From: Azonexus sp.
GTDB lineage: Bacteria; Pseudomonadota; Gammaproteobacteria; Burkholderiales; Rhodocyclaceae
DNA length: 64,000 nt
Direction of reading: 5' to 3'
Assembly: GCA_030696345.1 (NCBI GenBank)
Contig: JAUYSK010000019.1
Span: forward strand, 248,001 to 312,000
Positions 1 to 8,056 of the stretch are shown piece after piece. A program made the position numbers and the translations under genes. Below the pieces are notes generated by a model that was not told the origin of the DNA, ran no database searches, and saw only the letters and a program-made list of their open reading frames with translations. Positions within the stretch are counted from its first letter, which is position 1; each line of letters starts with the position of its first letter.

Positions 1-1839
1 TCGCGAACCTTCGCGCCTGGCCGCCGCCAGCGCCTGATCGAGTCGCCCCTTCAGGCTGAAACGATTGAGCAGGCCGGTCAGCACATCGTGATGCGCCATG
101 TGATGCAGCTTGGCCTCGACGGCCCGCTCCGATGAGACATCCGTAAAGTGGGCAACGTGATAGCGGATGCTTCCCGCTTCATCGCGAATCACCGACACCG
201 ACATCCATTTCGGGTAAACGCCGCCATCCTTGCGCCTATCCCATATTTCGCCCTGCCAGAAACCGGACTCGATGATGGTCTGCCACATCCGGTCGTACTC
301 ATCCAGCGTTGTCCGCCCAGCCGACAGGAAGCGTGGATTGCGCCCCATGGCGTCCTCCGGCGCATAACCGGTTAGGCGCGTAAATGCCGGGTTAACCGTG
401 ATGATATTGTTTTCACTGTCGGTGATCAGAATCGCCTCGCCACTGAAATGAAAGGCGCTGACCAGCAATTGCATCTGGGCTTCCATCTGATGCTGGCTGG
501 TCACATCCTGGGAAGTGCCAATCGCTCGCAATGGCACGCCATTGGCGTCATGCTCCGCCTCACAGCATTCCAGAACGTACTTGATCCGTCCGTCAGCCAG
601 CAAGAGCCTGTGCTTGATCGAAACAGCCCGACGTTCGCTGATGCAGTCGTCAAGTGCCTTGTTAACGGCCTCCCGATCCTCCGGATGAATGAGGGCGAGA
701 AAATCCTCATAATGATTCCCGACCGCGGGAGTATCAATTTCAAAGATCCGCAACAGCTCGTCGGAACAAACAACTTCCTTGTTTGCCAGATTGATTTCCC
801 AACTCCCGACCTGGGCGATCCGCTGGGCGGATTTCAATTGATTCTGCTGTTGTCGTAATGCCTCGCCTGCCAGCAACTCGCGCCTCTGCGCCCGAAACAG
901 CCAGATCAGCACCATGCCGAGACACCAGAACAATGCCACGCCAAGGCCGCCGACAATCAACGAACGGTGATGCCAAGCCGCCATCATGTCCGCCTCGGAC
1001 AAGCCCGCCAGCACGTAAAACGGGTATTGATCCAGAACACGGTAGGCATAAATTCGCTTGATGCCATCGGACTGGGCAACGAACTCCAGTCCCCCTTTTC
1101 GTTCCCCCGCAGCAATGCGCTGGAAGATCGGGTGAGATGGATCAAGCGCGCGGTTGATTTCTGAAGGCGCCGATGGCTGACGCACCACCAGTCCGTGGGT
1201 ATCGCTGCGGCGAATCGCCAGCGCACCCGAATTTCCCAACTGAATGGTCTTGAACAAACGTTCAAAATAGTCGAGTTCAATGGCGGCGCTGACAATACCG
1301 AGAAAACGCCCATCCGGCGCACTTATCTTCCGTGCGGCAACAATGGTCATCCGCCCGGTAATCCGCGAACTGATGACCTCGGAGAAAATGATTGCGCCAT
1401 CAGCACCATCTCGCAGGCGATTGAAATAGGAACGGTCGGCCAGATTGACGTAATTGCCGCCACCAGCGATATAGAGCAAATTCCCTTTGGCATCGATCAC
1501 GCGAAAACCGGCAATTTCCGGGAAAGCCAGCCGTTGGCGTTCGATGCCAGCTTCGATTCTCTCGCGATATTTCGGCGCCGATGCACTGTCGAGCGCTTCG
1601 CTCGGCAGTTGGTTGATCAGTTCGGCAAGCGTCGAGTCAACCCGGCGCAAGGTCGCGTCAAAGCGCGCTTCAAGCAAGTCAGCGTGGCTGCTGGCAGTCG
1701 TTTGCGCCTCGGTCCATATTTCCTTGTAACCGGACCAGAGCACATAACCGAGCAGCACAAAGCTGCCCAGGGCCAATGCCACCAGAGCTATCCATAGTTG
1801 TCGTCCAACCGCTGTACTTTTTTCTGGCGCTTGTCCCAT
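1..1839 (-). CDS. Membrane sensor diguanylate cyclase (Cache-PAS-PAS-GGDEF), 3' part cut off by the window edge
   Basis: 613 codons are visible and the frame runs off the left edge. The ATG at 1839 is followed by a membrane segment (about residues 15-35), a roughly 250-residue extracytoplasmic part of the dCache kind, a second membrane segment (about 289-310), two PAS modules (about 325-445 and 455-570), and the start of a GGDEF domain, recognised from HHMAHHDVLTGLLNRF near residue 580. Such proteins sense a ligand outside the membrane and make cyclic di-GMP inside. The GGDEF active-site loop and any EAL domain lie outside the window, so activity cannot be judged. It starts 21 bases after the folA stop and probably follows folA in one transcript. 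Confidence 0.85.
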   Translation of the reverse strand, partial: MGQAPEKSTAVGRQLWIALVALALGSFVLLGYVLWSGYKEIWTEAQTTASSHADLLEARFDATLRRVDSTLAELINQLPSEALDSASAPKYRERIEAGIERQRLAFPEIAGFRVIDAKGNLLYIAGGGNYVNLADRSYFNRLRDGADGAIIFSEVISSRITGRMTIVAARKISAPDGRFLGIVSAAIELDYFERLFKTIQLGNSGALAIRRSDTHGLVVRQPSAPSEINRALDPSHPIFQRIAAGERKGGLEFVAQSDGIKRIYAYRVLDQYPFYVLAGLSEADMMAAWHHRSLIVGGLGVALFWCLGMVLIWLFRAQRRELLAGEALRQQQNQLKSAQRIAQVGSWEINLANKEVVCSDELLRIFEIDTPAVGNHYEDFLALIHPEDREAVNKALDDCISERRAVSIKHRLLLADGRIKYVLECCEAEHDANGVPLRAIGTSQDVTSQHQMEAQMQLLVSAFHFSGEAILITDSENNIITVNPAFTRLTGYAPEDAMGRNPRFLSAGRTTLDEYDRMWQTIIESGFWQGEIWDRRKDGGVYPKWMSVSVIRDEAGSIRYHVAHFTDVSSERAVEAKLHHMAHHDVLTGLLNRFSLKGRLDQALAAARREGSR

Positions 1840-1860
1840 TGATCGCCGTCCAGGTTGAAA

Positions 1861-2433
1861 TCATTCAGCAAAATCTGAACAGGCCGCCGTCGAATTGCAA
1901 TCAACACCAATTCGTCTCGGCTCAGGCTGCTCATACTGCAAAAAGCGGCAGACAACATCCTGCCCTGTTTTCCGCTCGCGATAGGTATGACAGACTTCGC
2001 CAACCACCTTCCAAGTATCCAGTGGAATACTAGCCGGAAACAGCGTATCACCAGCAAACGGCATTTCGATCCGGGTCAGAAGAAAGCGCTGGCAATACGG
2101 CCAGGCCGCGGCATACACCGATGCCCCTCCAATGACAAAAACCGGTTTCCCTGTCGCCACTGCTGCTGCCAGCCCCTGCTCGACCGTGTCAACTCGCCGG
2201 CACCCCGGACGCAGGACAAGATCAGTTTGTCGACTGACGATGAATGAATCCTCGGGCACCACATCCATCGACTCATAAGTCAGCCGTCCGATGACCAGCG
2301 CCGCACCGGCGACCGTCTTCTCGAAATAGGCGAGCTCTTCGGGAATATCCCAAGGCAACCAGCCAGCCAGTCCGAGCATGCCGTTGCTCGCGACGGCACC
2401 AATCGCCGTAATCAGGCTTTCGTGCTTGCCCAT
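1861..2433 (-). CDS. folA: Dihydrofolate reductase
   Basis: 190 residues, a little longer than the usual 160-170. The N-terminus shows the substrate-site pattern LPWDIPEELAYF, where the acidic residue in the PEE segment corresponds to the catalytic acid. It is followed by the cofactor-loop motif VIGRLTYESM and the GGASVYAAA motif that aligns with the GGAxxY segment of the family. DHFR reduces dihydrofolate to tetrahydrofolate with NADPH. The start overlaps the end of the FolB-like gene by 22 bases, so the two pterin genes are probably translated together. The extra C-terminal 20 or so residues have no recognised role. Confidence 0.88.
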   Translation of the reverse strand: MGKHESLITAIGAVASNGMLGLAGWLPWDIPEELAYFEKTVAGAALVIGRLTYESMDVVPEDSFIVSRQTDLVLRPGCRRVDTVEQGLAAAVATGKPVFVIGGASVYAAAWPYCQRFLLTRIEMPFAGDTLFPASIPLDTWKVVGEVCHTYRERKTGQDVVCRFLQYEQPEPRRIGVDCNSTAACSDFAE

Positions 2434-2795
2434 TGATCGCGTGTCATCGAAAGTGAAATCGCCGGCGTGCCCTGGCCGTTATAAACATGCGGCTTGTGCA
2501 TGGAAATGAACGCTGAAGTCACGACCGACATGGCGAAAATGGCATCCATCAACTCCAGAATGCTCGACTCCAGACATTCGCAATGTTCATTGCCTTCAAG
2601 CTTCAGGATCGCCAGAAAAATTACCTCGTAATCGACCACCTGGCGGATATCGTGTGGGTTGGCCACCGCATGCATCGGCGCCCAGGCATCGGCATGAACA
2701 ATAACCGCCTGCGGCCCATGTTTTTCCAGCGGATTACAACCCGTTCGCAACTGGATGGTCGCATCCACCGAGGCGCACCAATGATTGGCTAGCAC
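2412..2795 (-). CDS. folB: Dihydroneopterin aldolase-like protein (FolB family)
   Basis: 127 residues, the normal size for the family. The C-terminal segment SAFISMHKPHVYNGQGTP contains the conserved KP dipeptide of dihydroneopterin aldolases, where the lysine is catalytic, and the middle has the expected VVDYEVIF segment. The enzyme cleaves 7,8-dihydroneopterin in folate synthesis. Overlap with folA supports a folate role. The sequence is rather divergent, and a FolX-type epimerase of the same fold is the main alternative. No other folate gene is next to it. Confidence 0.7.
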   Translation of the reverse strand: MLANHWCASVDATIQLRTGCNPLEKHGPQAVIVHADAWAPMHAVANPHDIRQVVDYEVIFLAILKLEGNEHCECLESSILELMDAIFAMSVVTSAFISMHKPHVYNGQGTPAISLSMTRDQWASTKA

Positions 2796-2918
2796 TACCG
2801 CACTCCTTTTCAGACCGGATCAAGGCAACAGATTTCAAAGATACCAGAGGCCCGTTCGGCTGACTGGCAAAAAAAAGAGCGCCACCGCGCCCATCGACAT
2901 TCCAGAACACCCATCAAC

Positions 2919-3332
2919 TCAGGCCGTTACATTGACCAGCGTACCTGTTGTCTGCCCTGAGGAATTGATTACCCCAACCACCGGCTCCGCCGCAACCGTT
3001 GTGGCAGCGGGAGAAGCAACTTTCGGACTGAGAATCGAACTGATCTGTTCGCGCAAGCCGCTCAACTGGGTTTGCACTTCACCAAGCGAATCCAGCGCCG
3101 CCAAGTTACGCTTGGCACTCTGGGCATCCCCTTGTGCCTGGCTGGATTGAACCTGCAACGACCGCGCATTTTCCTGAGCGCGATCTGCCACCGACTGAGC
3201 CGCACGCGCCCTGCTCTGCAAAGCACTGGCCTGCTGCGCCGCCTGATCGGCATTGCGCTGCGCCTGCAGTTGCTGGACTTGTGCCCAAGCCCCGCTACCA
3301 GACGTTTGAACTCCGGAAGAAACCATCGGCAT
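2919..3332 (-). CDS. Small Ala/Gln-rich protein with C-terminal TGTLVNVTA motif, unknown
   Basis: 137 residues. The start at 3332 is preceded by a good ribosome binding site (AGGTGAG). About residues 15-75 form an Ala/Gln/Ser-rich heptad-like stretch that should be a coiled coil. A Val/Ala-rich linker follows and the protein ends in GQTTGTLVNVTA. The neighbouring gene upstream ends in nearly the same way (GQRTGTLINVIA), so the two are probably distant paralogues sharing a C-terminal signal or binding motif. There is no signal peptide and no recognised family. The same-strand arrangement suggests one operon. Confidence 0.6.
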   Translation of the reverse strand: MPMVSSGVQTSGSGAWAQVQQLQAQRNADQAAQQASALQSRARAAQSVADRAQENARSLQVQSSQAQGDAQSAKRNLAALDSLGEVQTQLSGLREQISSILSPKVASPAATTVAAEPVVGVINSSGQTTGTLVNVTA

Positions 3333-3372
3333 ATCTCACCTACCGGCAGTGCAAAGCACCGCCAACAAGGAA

Positions 3373-3591
3373 TCAGGCAATAACGTTAATCAACGTACCA
3401 GTACGCTGACCTTGCGTATTCGTCACCGGCTTTGGCGCCTCTTCCTTCAACTCGACACGCTCTTGCGGACGCGACTCACGCTTCTCAACCGGTTGAGCCT
3501 GCTGAGCCTGCTGAGCCTGCTGCGACTGACTGGTCTGAGCGCTGGCGCTGGCATAAGCACTGGCGTTGGAAGTTACTGATTGAATAGCCAT
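3373..3591 (-). CDS. Small Gln/Ala-rich protein, paralogue of the next gene, unknown
   Basis: 72 residues from the ATG at 3591, chosen because GGAGG lies just upstream and because the longer reading back to 3690 has no such site. The N-terminal third is Ala/Ser rich. The middle contains a short QAQ tandem made by 9-base repeats, then a charged stretch, and the protein ends in GQRTGTLINVIA, matching the end of the downstream gene. Function unknown. It lies between the tRNA-Val gene and its paralogue, and no membrane segment is visible. Confidence 0.6.
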   Translation of the reverse strand: MAIQSVTSNASAYASASAQTSQSQQAQQAQQAQPVEKRESRPQERVELKEEAPKPVTNTQGQRTGTLINVIA

Positions 3592-3690
3592 TACAACCTC
3601 CTCAATAAAACAATTACCTGATTTGACTCTACACCATTCAGGCAAATAATCCAGAACAAACCGCTGCGGTGAACGCGATTTCAGAGGCAA

Positions 3691-3728
3691 AAAACAAAAA
3701 ACCCGCAGAGCCTTGGGCTGTACGGGTT
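3691..3728 (-). terminator. Rho-independent terminator of tRNA-Val
   Basis: On the minus strand AACCCG pairs with CGGGTT around an inner AGCC/GGCT pairing and is followed by a run of T. It lies directly downstream of the tRNA. Confidence 0.75.
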
Positions 3729-3743
3729 AGGGTCTCTTGAGCG

Positions 3744-3818
3744 TGGTGGGCGGCGAGGGTTTCGAACCCCCGACCCCTACCGTGTGAAGGTAATGCTCTA
3801 CCCCTGAGCTAGCCGCCC
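3744..3818 (-). tRNA. tRNA-Val (anticodon CAC)
   Basis: 75 bases including encoded CCA. The acceptor GGGCGGC pairs with GCCGCCC, the anticodon loop is TTCACAC, and the T-loop is GGTTCGAAA. All arms fold in the standard cloverleaf. Confidence 0.93.
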
Positions 3819-3833
3819 ACGCGAGAGGCGCGC

Positions 3834-3862
3834 ATTTAACCATAAGTCGCCCGGACGGTCAA
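3834..3862 (-). promoter_or_regulatory. Sigma-70 type promoter of tRNA-Val
   Basis: Read on the minus strand: TTGACC, 17 bases, TTAAAT, about 15 bases before the tRNA 5' end and followed by a GC-rich discriminator. Confidence 0.6.
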
Positions 3863-3914
3863 ACTCGGGTCGGCTAGAATAGCGGACTTTGTTTCAGCAT
3901 GGATTTCGCCCCCA

Positions 3915-5309
3915 ATGAAGCCAGTTCGTACCCGTTTCGCCCCCAGCCCCACCGGTTATCTTCACATTGGTGGCGCTCGCACCGCCCTTTTTTCCTGGGC
4001 TTTTGCCCGTCGCCATGGCGGGACATTCATTCTGCGCATTGAAGATACCGATGTCGCGCGCTCAACACCGGAAGCCGTACAGGCAATCATCGACGGCATG
4101 AGGTGGCTGGAACTTAGCCATGACGAAGGCCCGTTCTACCAGATGCAGCGCATGGATCGCTACAAGGAAGTCATCCAGCAGATGCTGGACAGCGGTGCTG
4201 CCTATTATTGCTATACATCGCGTGAAGAACTGGATGCACTGCGCGCAGAACAGGAAATCCGCAAGGAAAAGCCGCGCTACGACGGTCGCTGGCGTCCGGA
4301 AGCCGGCAAGACTTTGCCGACGCCACCAGCCGACGTTCCGCCGGTCATCCGCTTCAAGAATCCGAAAGATGGCGTTGTTGCCTGGGAGGATCAGGTCAAG
4401 GGCCGCATCGAGATTGCCAACAGCGAAATGGATGACCTGATCATCGCCCGCGCCGACGGCACGCCGACCTACAATTTCTGCGTCTGCGTCGACGACTGGG
4501 ACATGGGCATCACCCACGTCATTCGGGGCGACGATCACGTCAATAACACGCCACGCCAGATCAATATCCTGCAGGCGCTCGGTGCTGAAGTCCCTGAGTA
4601 CGCCCACCTGTCAATGATTCTTGGTGACGACGGCGCCAAGCTCTCGAAGCGCCACGGCGCAGTGTCGGTAATGCAGTACGACGAGGATGGTTTCCTGCCG
4701 GAAGCAGTCATCAACTATCTGGCCCGCCTCGGCTGGTCGCATGGCGACGATGAAGTGTTTTCCCGCAAGCAGTTCGTTGAGTGGTTCGATCTCGACCACA
4801 TCACTGCCTCGGCAGCCCAATTCAATACTGAAAAACTGCTCTGGCTGAACCAGCATTACATGAAGCTGTTGCCGCCGGCCGAACTGGCCGCCAAGGTCAA
4901 GACCCGCCTCGCCGCCCGTGGCGTAGATTCCGACACCGGCCCTGATCTTGAAAATGCCGTCACGCTGTACGTTGACCGCAGCAATACACTGAACGTGCTG
5001 GCCGATGCTGTCGAAGTGTTCTACACCTGTGTCACGCCGAACCCGGAACTGCTCGCCCAGCATCTCTCGGATGAAGCCCGCCCCGCACTGGCTGACTTCG
5101 CTGCCGGCATCGCAACCGTGGCCTGGGAAGCCCCGGCCATCAACGCGCTGATCAAGGAAACCGTCACCAAACACGGCCTGAAAATGCCGAAGCTGGCGAT
5201 GCCTTTGCGCGTCATTCTGACTGGCCAGGCGCAGACCCCTTCGGTGGATGCGGTGATCGTACTGATCGGCCGCGACAAGGTGATCGCCGCGCTCGGGCAA
5301 AATATCTAA
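3915..5309 (+). CDS. gltX: Glutamyl-tRNA synthetase
   Basis: 464 residues, the usual length for a class I glutamyl-tRNA synthetase. The N-terminal [20 protein letters not shown] carries the HIGH-type signature and KLSKRHG near residue 241 is the KMSKS-type loop, so both ATP-binding signatures are intact. The enzyme charges tRNA-Glu, and two tRNA-Glu genes lie within the next 700 bases. The gene is complete and divergent from tRNA-Val. Confidence 0.97.
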   Translation: MKPVRTRFAPSPTGYLHIGGARTALFSWAFARRHGGTFILRIEDTDVARSTPEAVQAIIDGMRWLELSHDEGPFYQMQRMDRYKEVIQQMLDSGAAYYCYTSREELDALRAEQEIRKEKPRYDGRWRPEAGKTLPTPPADVPPVIRFKNPKDGVVAWEDQVKGRIEIANSEMDDLIIARADGTPTYNFCVCVDDWDMGITHVIRGDDHVNNTPRQINILQALGAEVPEYAHLSMILGDDGAKLSKRHGAVSVMQYDEDGFLPEAVINYLARLGWSHGDDEVFSRKQFVEWFDLDHITASAAQFNTEKLLWLNQHYMKLLPPAELAAKVKTRLAARGVDSDTGPDLENAVTLYVDRSNTLNVLADAVEVFYTCVTPNPELLAQHLSDEARPALADFAAGIATVAWEAPAINALIKETVTKHGLKMPKLAMPLRVILTGQAQTPSVDAVIVLIGRDKVIAALGQNI

Positions 5310-5326
5310 AAATCGCCGAAGGTCTA

Positions 5327-5355
5327 TTTACAAGGATCATTGAGATCCATATAAT
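5327..5355 (+). promoter_or_regulatory. Strong promoter of the first Ala-Glu-Asp tRNA cluster
   Basis: TTTACA, 17 bases, a perfect TATAAT, then a GC-rich discriminator as in stable RNA promoters. It lies 19 bases upstream of tRNA-Ala. No comparable promoter is obvious before the second triplet. Confidence 0.75.
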
Positions 5356-5373
5356 GCGGCCTTCTTTCGCGGC

Positions 5374-5449
<76 letters not shown>

Positions 5450-5474
5450 AAAGCGCGAAAGAAGTTAGTCCAGG

Positions 5475-5550
5475 GTCCCCATCGTCTAGAGGCCTAGGAC
5501 ACCGCCCTTTCACGGCGGTAACCGGGGTTCGAATCCCCGTGGGGACGCCA
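5475..5550 (+). tRNA. tRNA-Glu (anticodon TTC), copy 1
   Basis: 76 bases with CCA. Acceptor GTCCCCA/TGGGGAC, anticodon loop CTTTCAC. Confidence 0.95.
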
Positions 5551-5577
5551 AGATTTTGGCAGTAGTGTTGTAAAACT

Positions 5578-5654
5578 GGAGTGGTAGTTCAGTTGGTTAG
5601 AATACCGGCCTGTCACGCCGGGGGTCGCGGGTTCGAGTCCCGTCCACTCCGCCA
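5578..5654 (+). tRNA. tRNA-Asp (anticodon GTC), copy 1
   Basis: 77 bases with CCA. Acceptor GGAGTGG/CCACTCC, anticodon loop CTGTCAC. Confidence 0.95.
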
Positions 5655-5665
5655 ACAAAATATCA

Positions 5666-5690
5666 AAACCGGAGCATATCCGGTTTTTTT
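5666..5690 (+). terminator. Terminator after the first tRNA triplet
   Basis: AAACCGGA pairs with TCCGGTTT across a 5-base loop and runs into seven T. Confidence 0.8.
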
Positions 5691-5758
5691 ATGCAGATTG
5701 AGAGCTTCGGCTCACGATCTGGGCTGAAAAGCCAAACAGGTTCGGCTATCTCTCGAAT

Positions 5759-5834
<76 letters not shown>

Positions 5835-5868
5835 GATACCGAACCGGCAGCACCGTAGCAAGTTCCGG

Positions 5869-5944
5869 GTCCCCATCGTCTAGAGGCCTAGGACACCGCC
5901 CTTTCACGGCGGTAACCGGGGTTCGAATCCCCGTGGGGACGCCA
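5869..5944 (+). tRNA. tRNA-Glu (anticodon TTC), copy 2
   Basis: Identical to the copy at 5475-5550. The spacer that follows is also nearly identical to that after copy 1. Confidence 0.95.
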
Positions 5945-5971
5945 AGATTTTGGCAGTAAGGTTGTAAAACT

Positions 5972-6048
5972 GGAGTGGTAGTTCAGTTGGTTAGAATACC
6001 GGCCTGTCACGCCGGGGGTCGCGGGTTCGAGTCCCGTCCACTCCGCCA
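5972..6048 (+). tRNA. tRNA-Asp (anticodon GTC), copy 2
   Basis: Identical to the copy at 5578-5654. Last member of the second triplet. Confidence 0.95.
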
Positions 6049-6055
6049 GCTATTT

Positions 6056-6091
6056 AAAAGCCTGTGAAATCGATGATTTCACAGGCTTTTT
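6056..6091 (+). terminator. Terminator after the second tRNA triplet, possibly bidirectional
   Basis: A long perfect stem AAAAGCCTGTGAAATC / GATTTCACAGGCTTTT with a 3-base loop and a T run. It has a T run on the other strand too and lies just beyond the fpr stop, so it could end transcripts from both sides. Confidence 0.85.
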
Positions 6092-6106
6092 CAATTTCAG
6101 CCCCGG

Positions 6107-6883
6107 CTATTTCTCGACGAAGGCGCGTTCGATCACGTAGTCGCCGGCTACTCCGATATGCGGTGACACCTGAAAGCCGTGGGCATCGAGCATGGCGGCG
6201 GTATCGGCCAGCATGTCGGGGCCACCGCAGATCATCGCCCGGTCGGTCGCCGGGTCGAGTGGCGATTCTCCGATATCGGCATAGAGTTTTCCGGATTTGA
6301 TCAGATCGGTCAGCCGGCCGTTGTTGCGGAATTGCTCGCGGGTCACGGTCGGGTAGTAGATCAGCTTGTCGCGCGCCAAGTCGCCGAAGAATTCGTGCTG
6401 AATGAATTCATGCTCGATGTAGTCGTGATAGGCCAGTTCGTTGGCCCAGCGGACGCCATGCACGAGGATGATCTTCTCGAAACTGTCGTAGGTCTCCGGG
6501 TCGTGGATCAGGCTCATGAATGGCGCCAACCCAGTGCCGGTGGCAAACATGAACAGGCGCTTGCCGGGTTTCAGATCGCGCAGCACCAGCGTTCCCGTCG
6601 GCTTCTTGCTGACGATGATCGGATCGCCCGGTTGCAGGTGCTGCAGGCGCGAGGTCAATGGCCCGTTCTCGACCTTGATGCTGAAAAACTCCAGATGTTC
6701 TTCATGGTTGGCGCTGGCGATGCTGTAGGCGCGGGTCAGTGGCCGGCCGTTAACTTCCAGGCCGATCATCACGAACTGTCCATTGATGAAACGCAGCCCC
6801 GGGTCGCGTGTCGTGCGGAAGGAAAACAGGGTGTCGTTCCAGTGCTGGACAGAAATGATTCTTTCGGTGGAAAGCGCGCTCAT
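6107..6883 (-). CDS. fpr: Ferredoxin/flavodoxin-NADP+ reductase
   Basis: 258 residues, the standard size of bacterial Fpr. The FAD-binding motif is RAYSIAS (near residue 50), the NADP-binding part has MFATGTGLAPFMSL and MICGGPDML, and the C-terminus VIERAFVEK ends as in the bacterial subclass. It moves electrons between NADPH and ferredoxin or flavodoxin, and in related bacteria it takes part in the oxidative stress response. It is divergently arranged with a LysR regulator about 100 bases away, as fpr and finR are in pseudomonads, so that regulator is its probable activator (inference). Confidence 0.93.
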   Translation of the reverse strand: MSALSTERIISVQHWNDTLFSFRTTRDPGLRFINGQFVMIGLEVNGRPLTRAYSIASANHEEHLEFFSIKVENGPLTSRLQHLQPGDPIIVSKKPTGTLVLRDLKPGKRLFMFATGTGLAPFMSLIHDPETYDSFEKIILVHGVRWANELAYHDYIEHEFIQHEFFGDLARDKLIYYPTVTREQFRNNGRLTDLIKSGKLYADIGESPLDPATDRAMICGGPDMLADTAAMLDAHGFQVSPHIGVAGDYVIERAFVEK

Positions 6884-6985
6884 GGCAGAAGTTCTCGACG
6901 GTGTTTTGGTATGTCCTGGATCATAGGCTTCGCAACATAGATATATAAGCGGATAATTTCTCTAACCATTACCTACTCAATCGAT

Positions 6986-7909
6986 ATGCGAATCACTCTC
7001 CGTCAGATGGAAATCTTCGCCGCCATCGCCCGCAGCCAAAACGTCTCACGCGCGGCCGAGGCGCTGGCCATGTCGCAATCGGCGGCGAGCAGTGCCTTGG
7101 TCGAACTGGAACGGCAATTCGACTGCCCTTTGTTCGACCGCATCGGGAAATCCCTGCGCCTGAACAGCACCGGGCGCGGCCTGATGCCACGAGCCGAGGA
7201 GATGCTGGCCCGCGCTGCCGAAATCGAGGGCTATCTGGCGGGAGGTACGCTGGGGCCGCTGGCCGTTGGTGCCACACTGACCATCGGCAATTACCTGGCG
7301 ACGCTGGTGGTTGCCGAATACCTGCGCCGCCACCCAGCTTCAAAAATTCAGTTGCACGTCGCCAACACCCACAGCATTGTCGAGCAGCTGACGCGCTACG
7401 AGCTTGATATTGGCCTGATCGAGGGTGAGGCCAATGACCCGGATCTGCTGCTGGAACCCTGGCTGGATGACGCGCTGGTCGTCTTTTGCGCCCCGCATCA
7501 CGCGTTGGCCAAGATGGGCGAAGCAAACACGGCCATCCTCGCCGAACAGAAATGGATCGTCCGCGAACGCGGTTCGGGCACCCGCGCCCTGTTCGACCGG
7601 GTGATTGCTCAGGCCATGCCGGGCCTGCATATCCAGCTTGAACTGGAACACACCGAGGCAATCAAGCGCGCCGTGGAATCCGGGCTGGGCATCGGTTGCC
7701 TGTCGCGGCTATCGCTACGCGAGGCATTCCGGCGCGGCAGCCTGGTCGAGATCAGGACACCACAATTCGACCTGAGCCGCCGTTTCTATTTCGCCCGCCA
7801 CCGGCAGCGCCACCTCAGCCCGGCCGTCCAGACCTTCCTGGCGTTATGCCGGGAGACCAGTGGCGACGCAGCAGGAACCGATACGCTGCAATTGCCGTTT
7901 ATCAGTTGA
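6986..7909 (+). CDS. LysR-family transcriptional regulator, probable regulator of fpr
   Basis: 307 residues. Residues 1-60 form the winged helix-turn-helix (ITLRQMEIFAAIARSQNVSR, then MSQSAASSALVELE). The rest is the periplasmic-binding-like effector domain of LysR proteins. It is read away from fpr with a 102-base gap. The AT-rich intergenic stretch holding GATATATAAGCGGATAATTT is a likely shared operator-promoter region. By position it resembles FinR, but the specific effector cannot be told from sequence. Confidence 0.88.
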   Translation: MRITLRQMEIFAAIARSQNVSRAAEALAMSQSAASSALVELERQFDCPLFDRIGKSLRLNSTGRGLMPRAEEMLARAAEIEGYLAGGTLGPLAVGATLTIGNYLATLVVAEYLRRHPASKIQLHVANTHSIVEQLTRYELDIGLIEGEANDPDLLLEPWLDDALVVFCAPHHALAKMGEANTAILAEQKWIVRERGSGTRALFDRVIAQAMPGLHIQLELEHTEAIKRAVESGLGIGCLSRLSLREAFRRGSLVEIRTPQFDLSRRFYFARHRQRHLSPAVQTFLALCRETSGDAAGTDTLQLPFIS

Positions 7910-8056
7910 GTGCTGCGGTCAACGCTTAAAAATGGCCTTTTTCCCGGGCAACACAGATCGGCCCAAATACCTCGAACGGCCACGAATCGAATAGCCACTT
8001 TCATGGTCGGGTATAATCTGCGGTTTAGTCGACCCCGTTCGCGCCAGGAGTTCTCC

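Noticed and set aside
3488-3525. Short tandem repeat that could be taken for a CRISPR-like array
   Set aside because: The 9-base units are in frame and encode QAQ repeats inside a small protein; there are no spacers and no cas genes.
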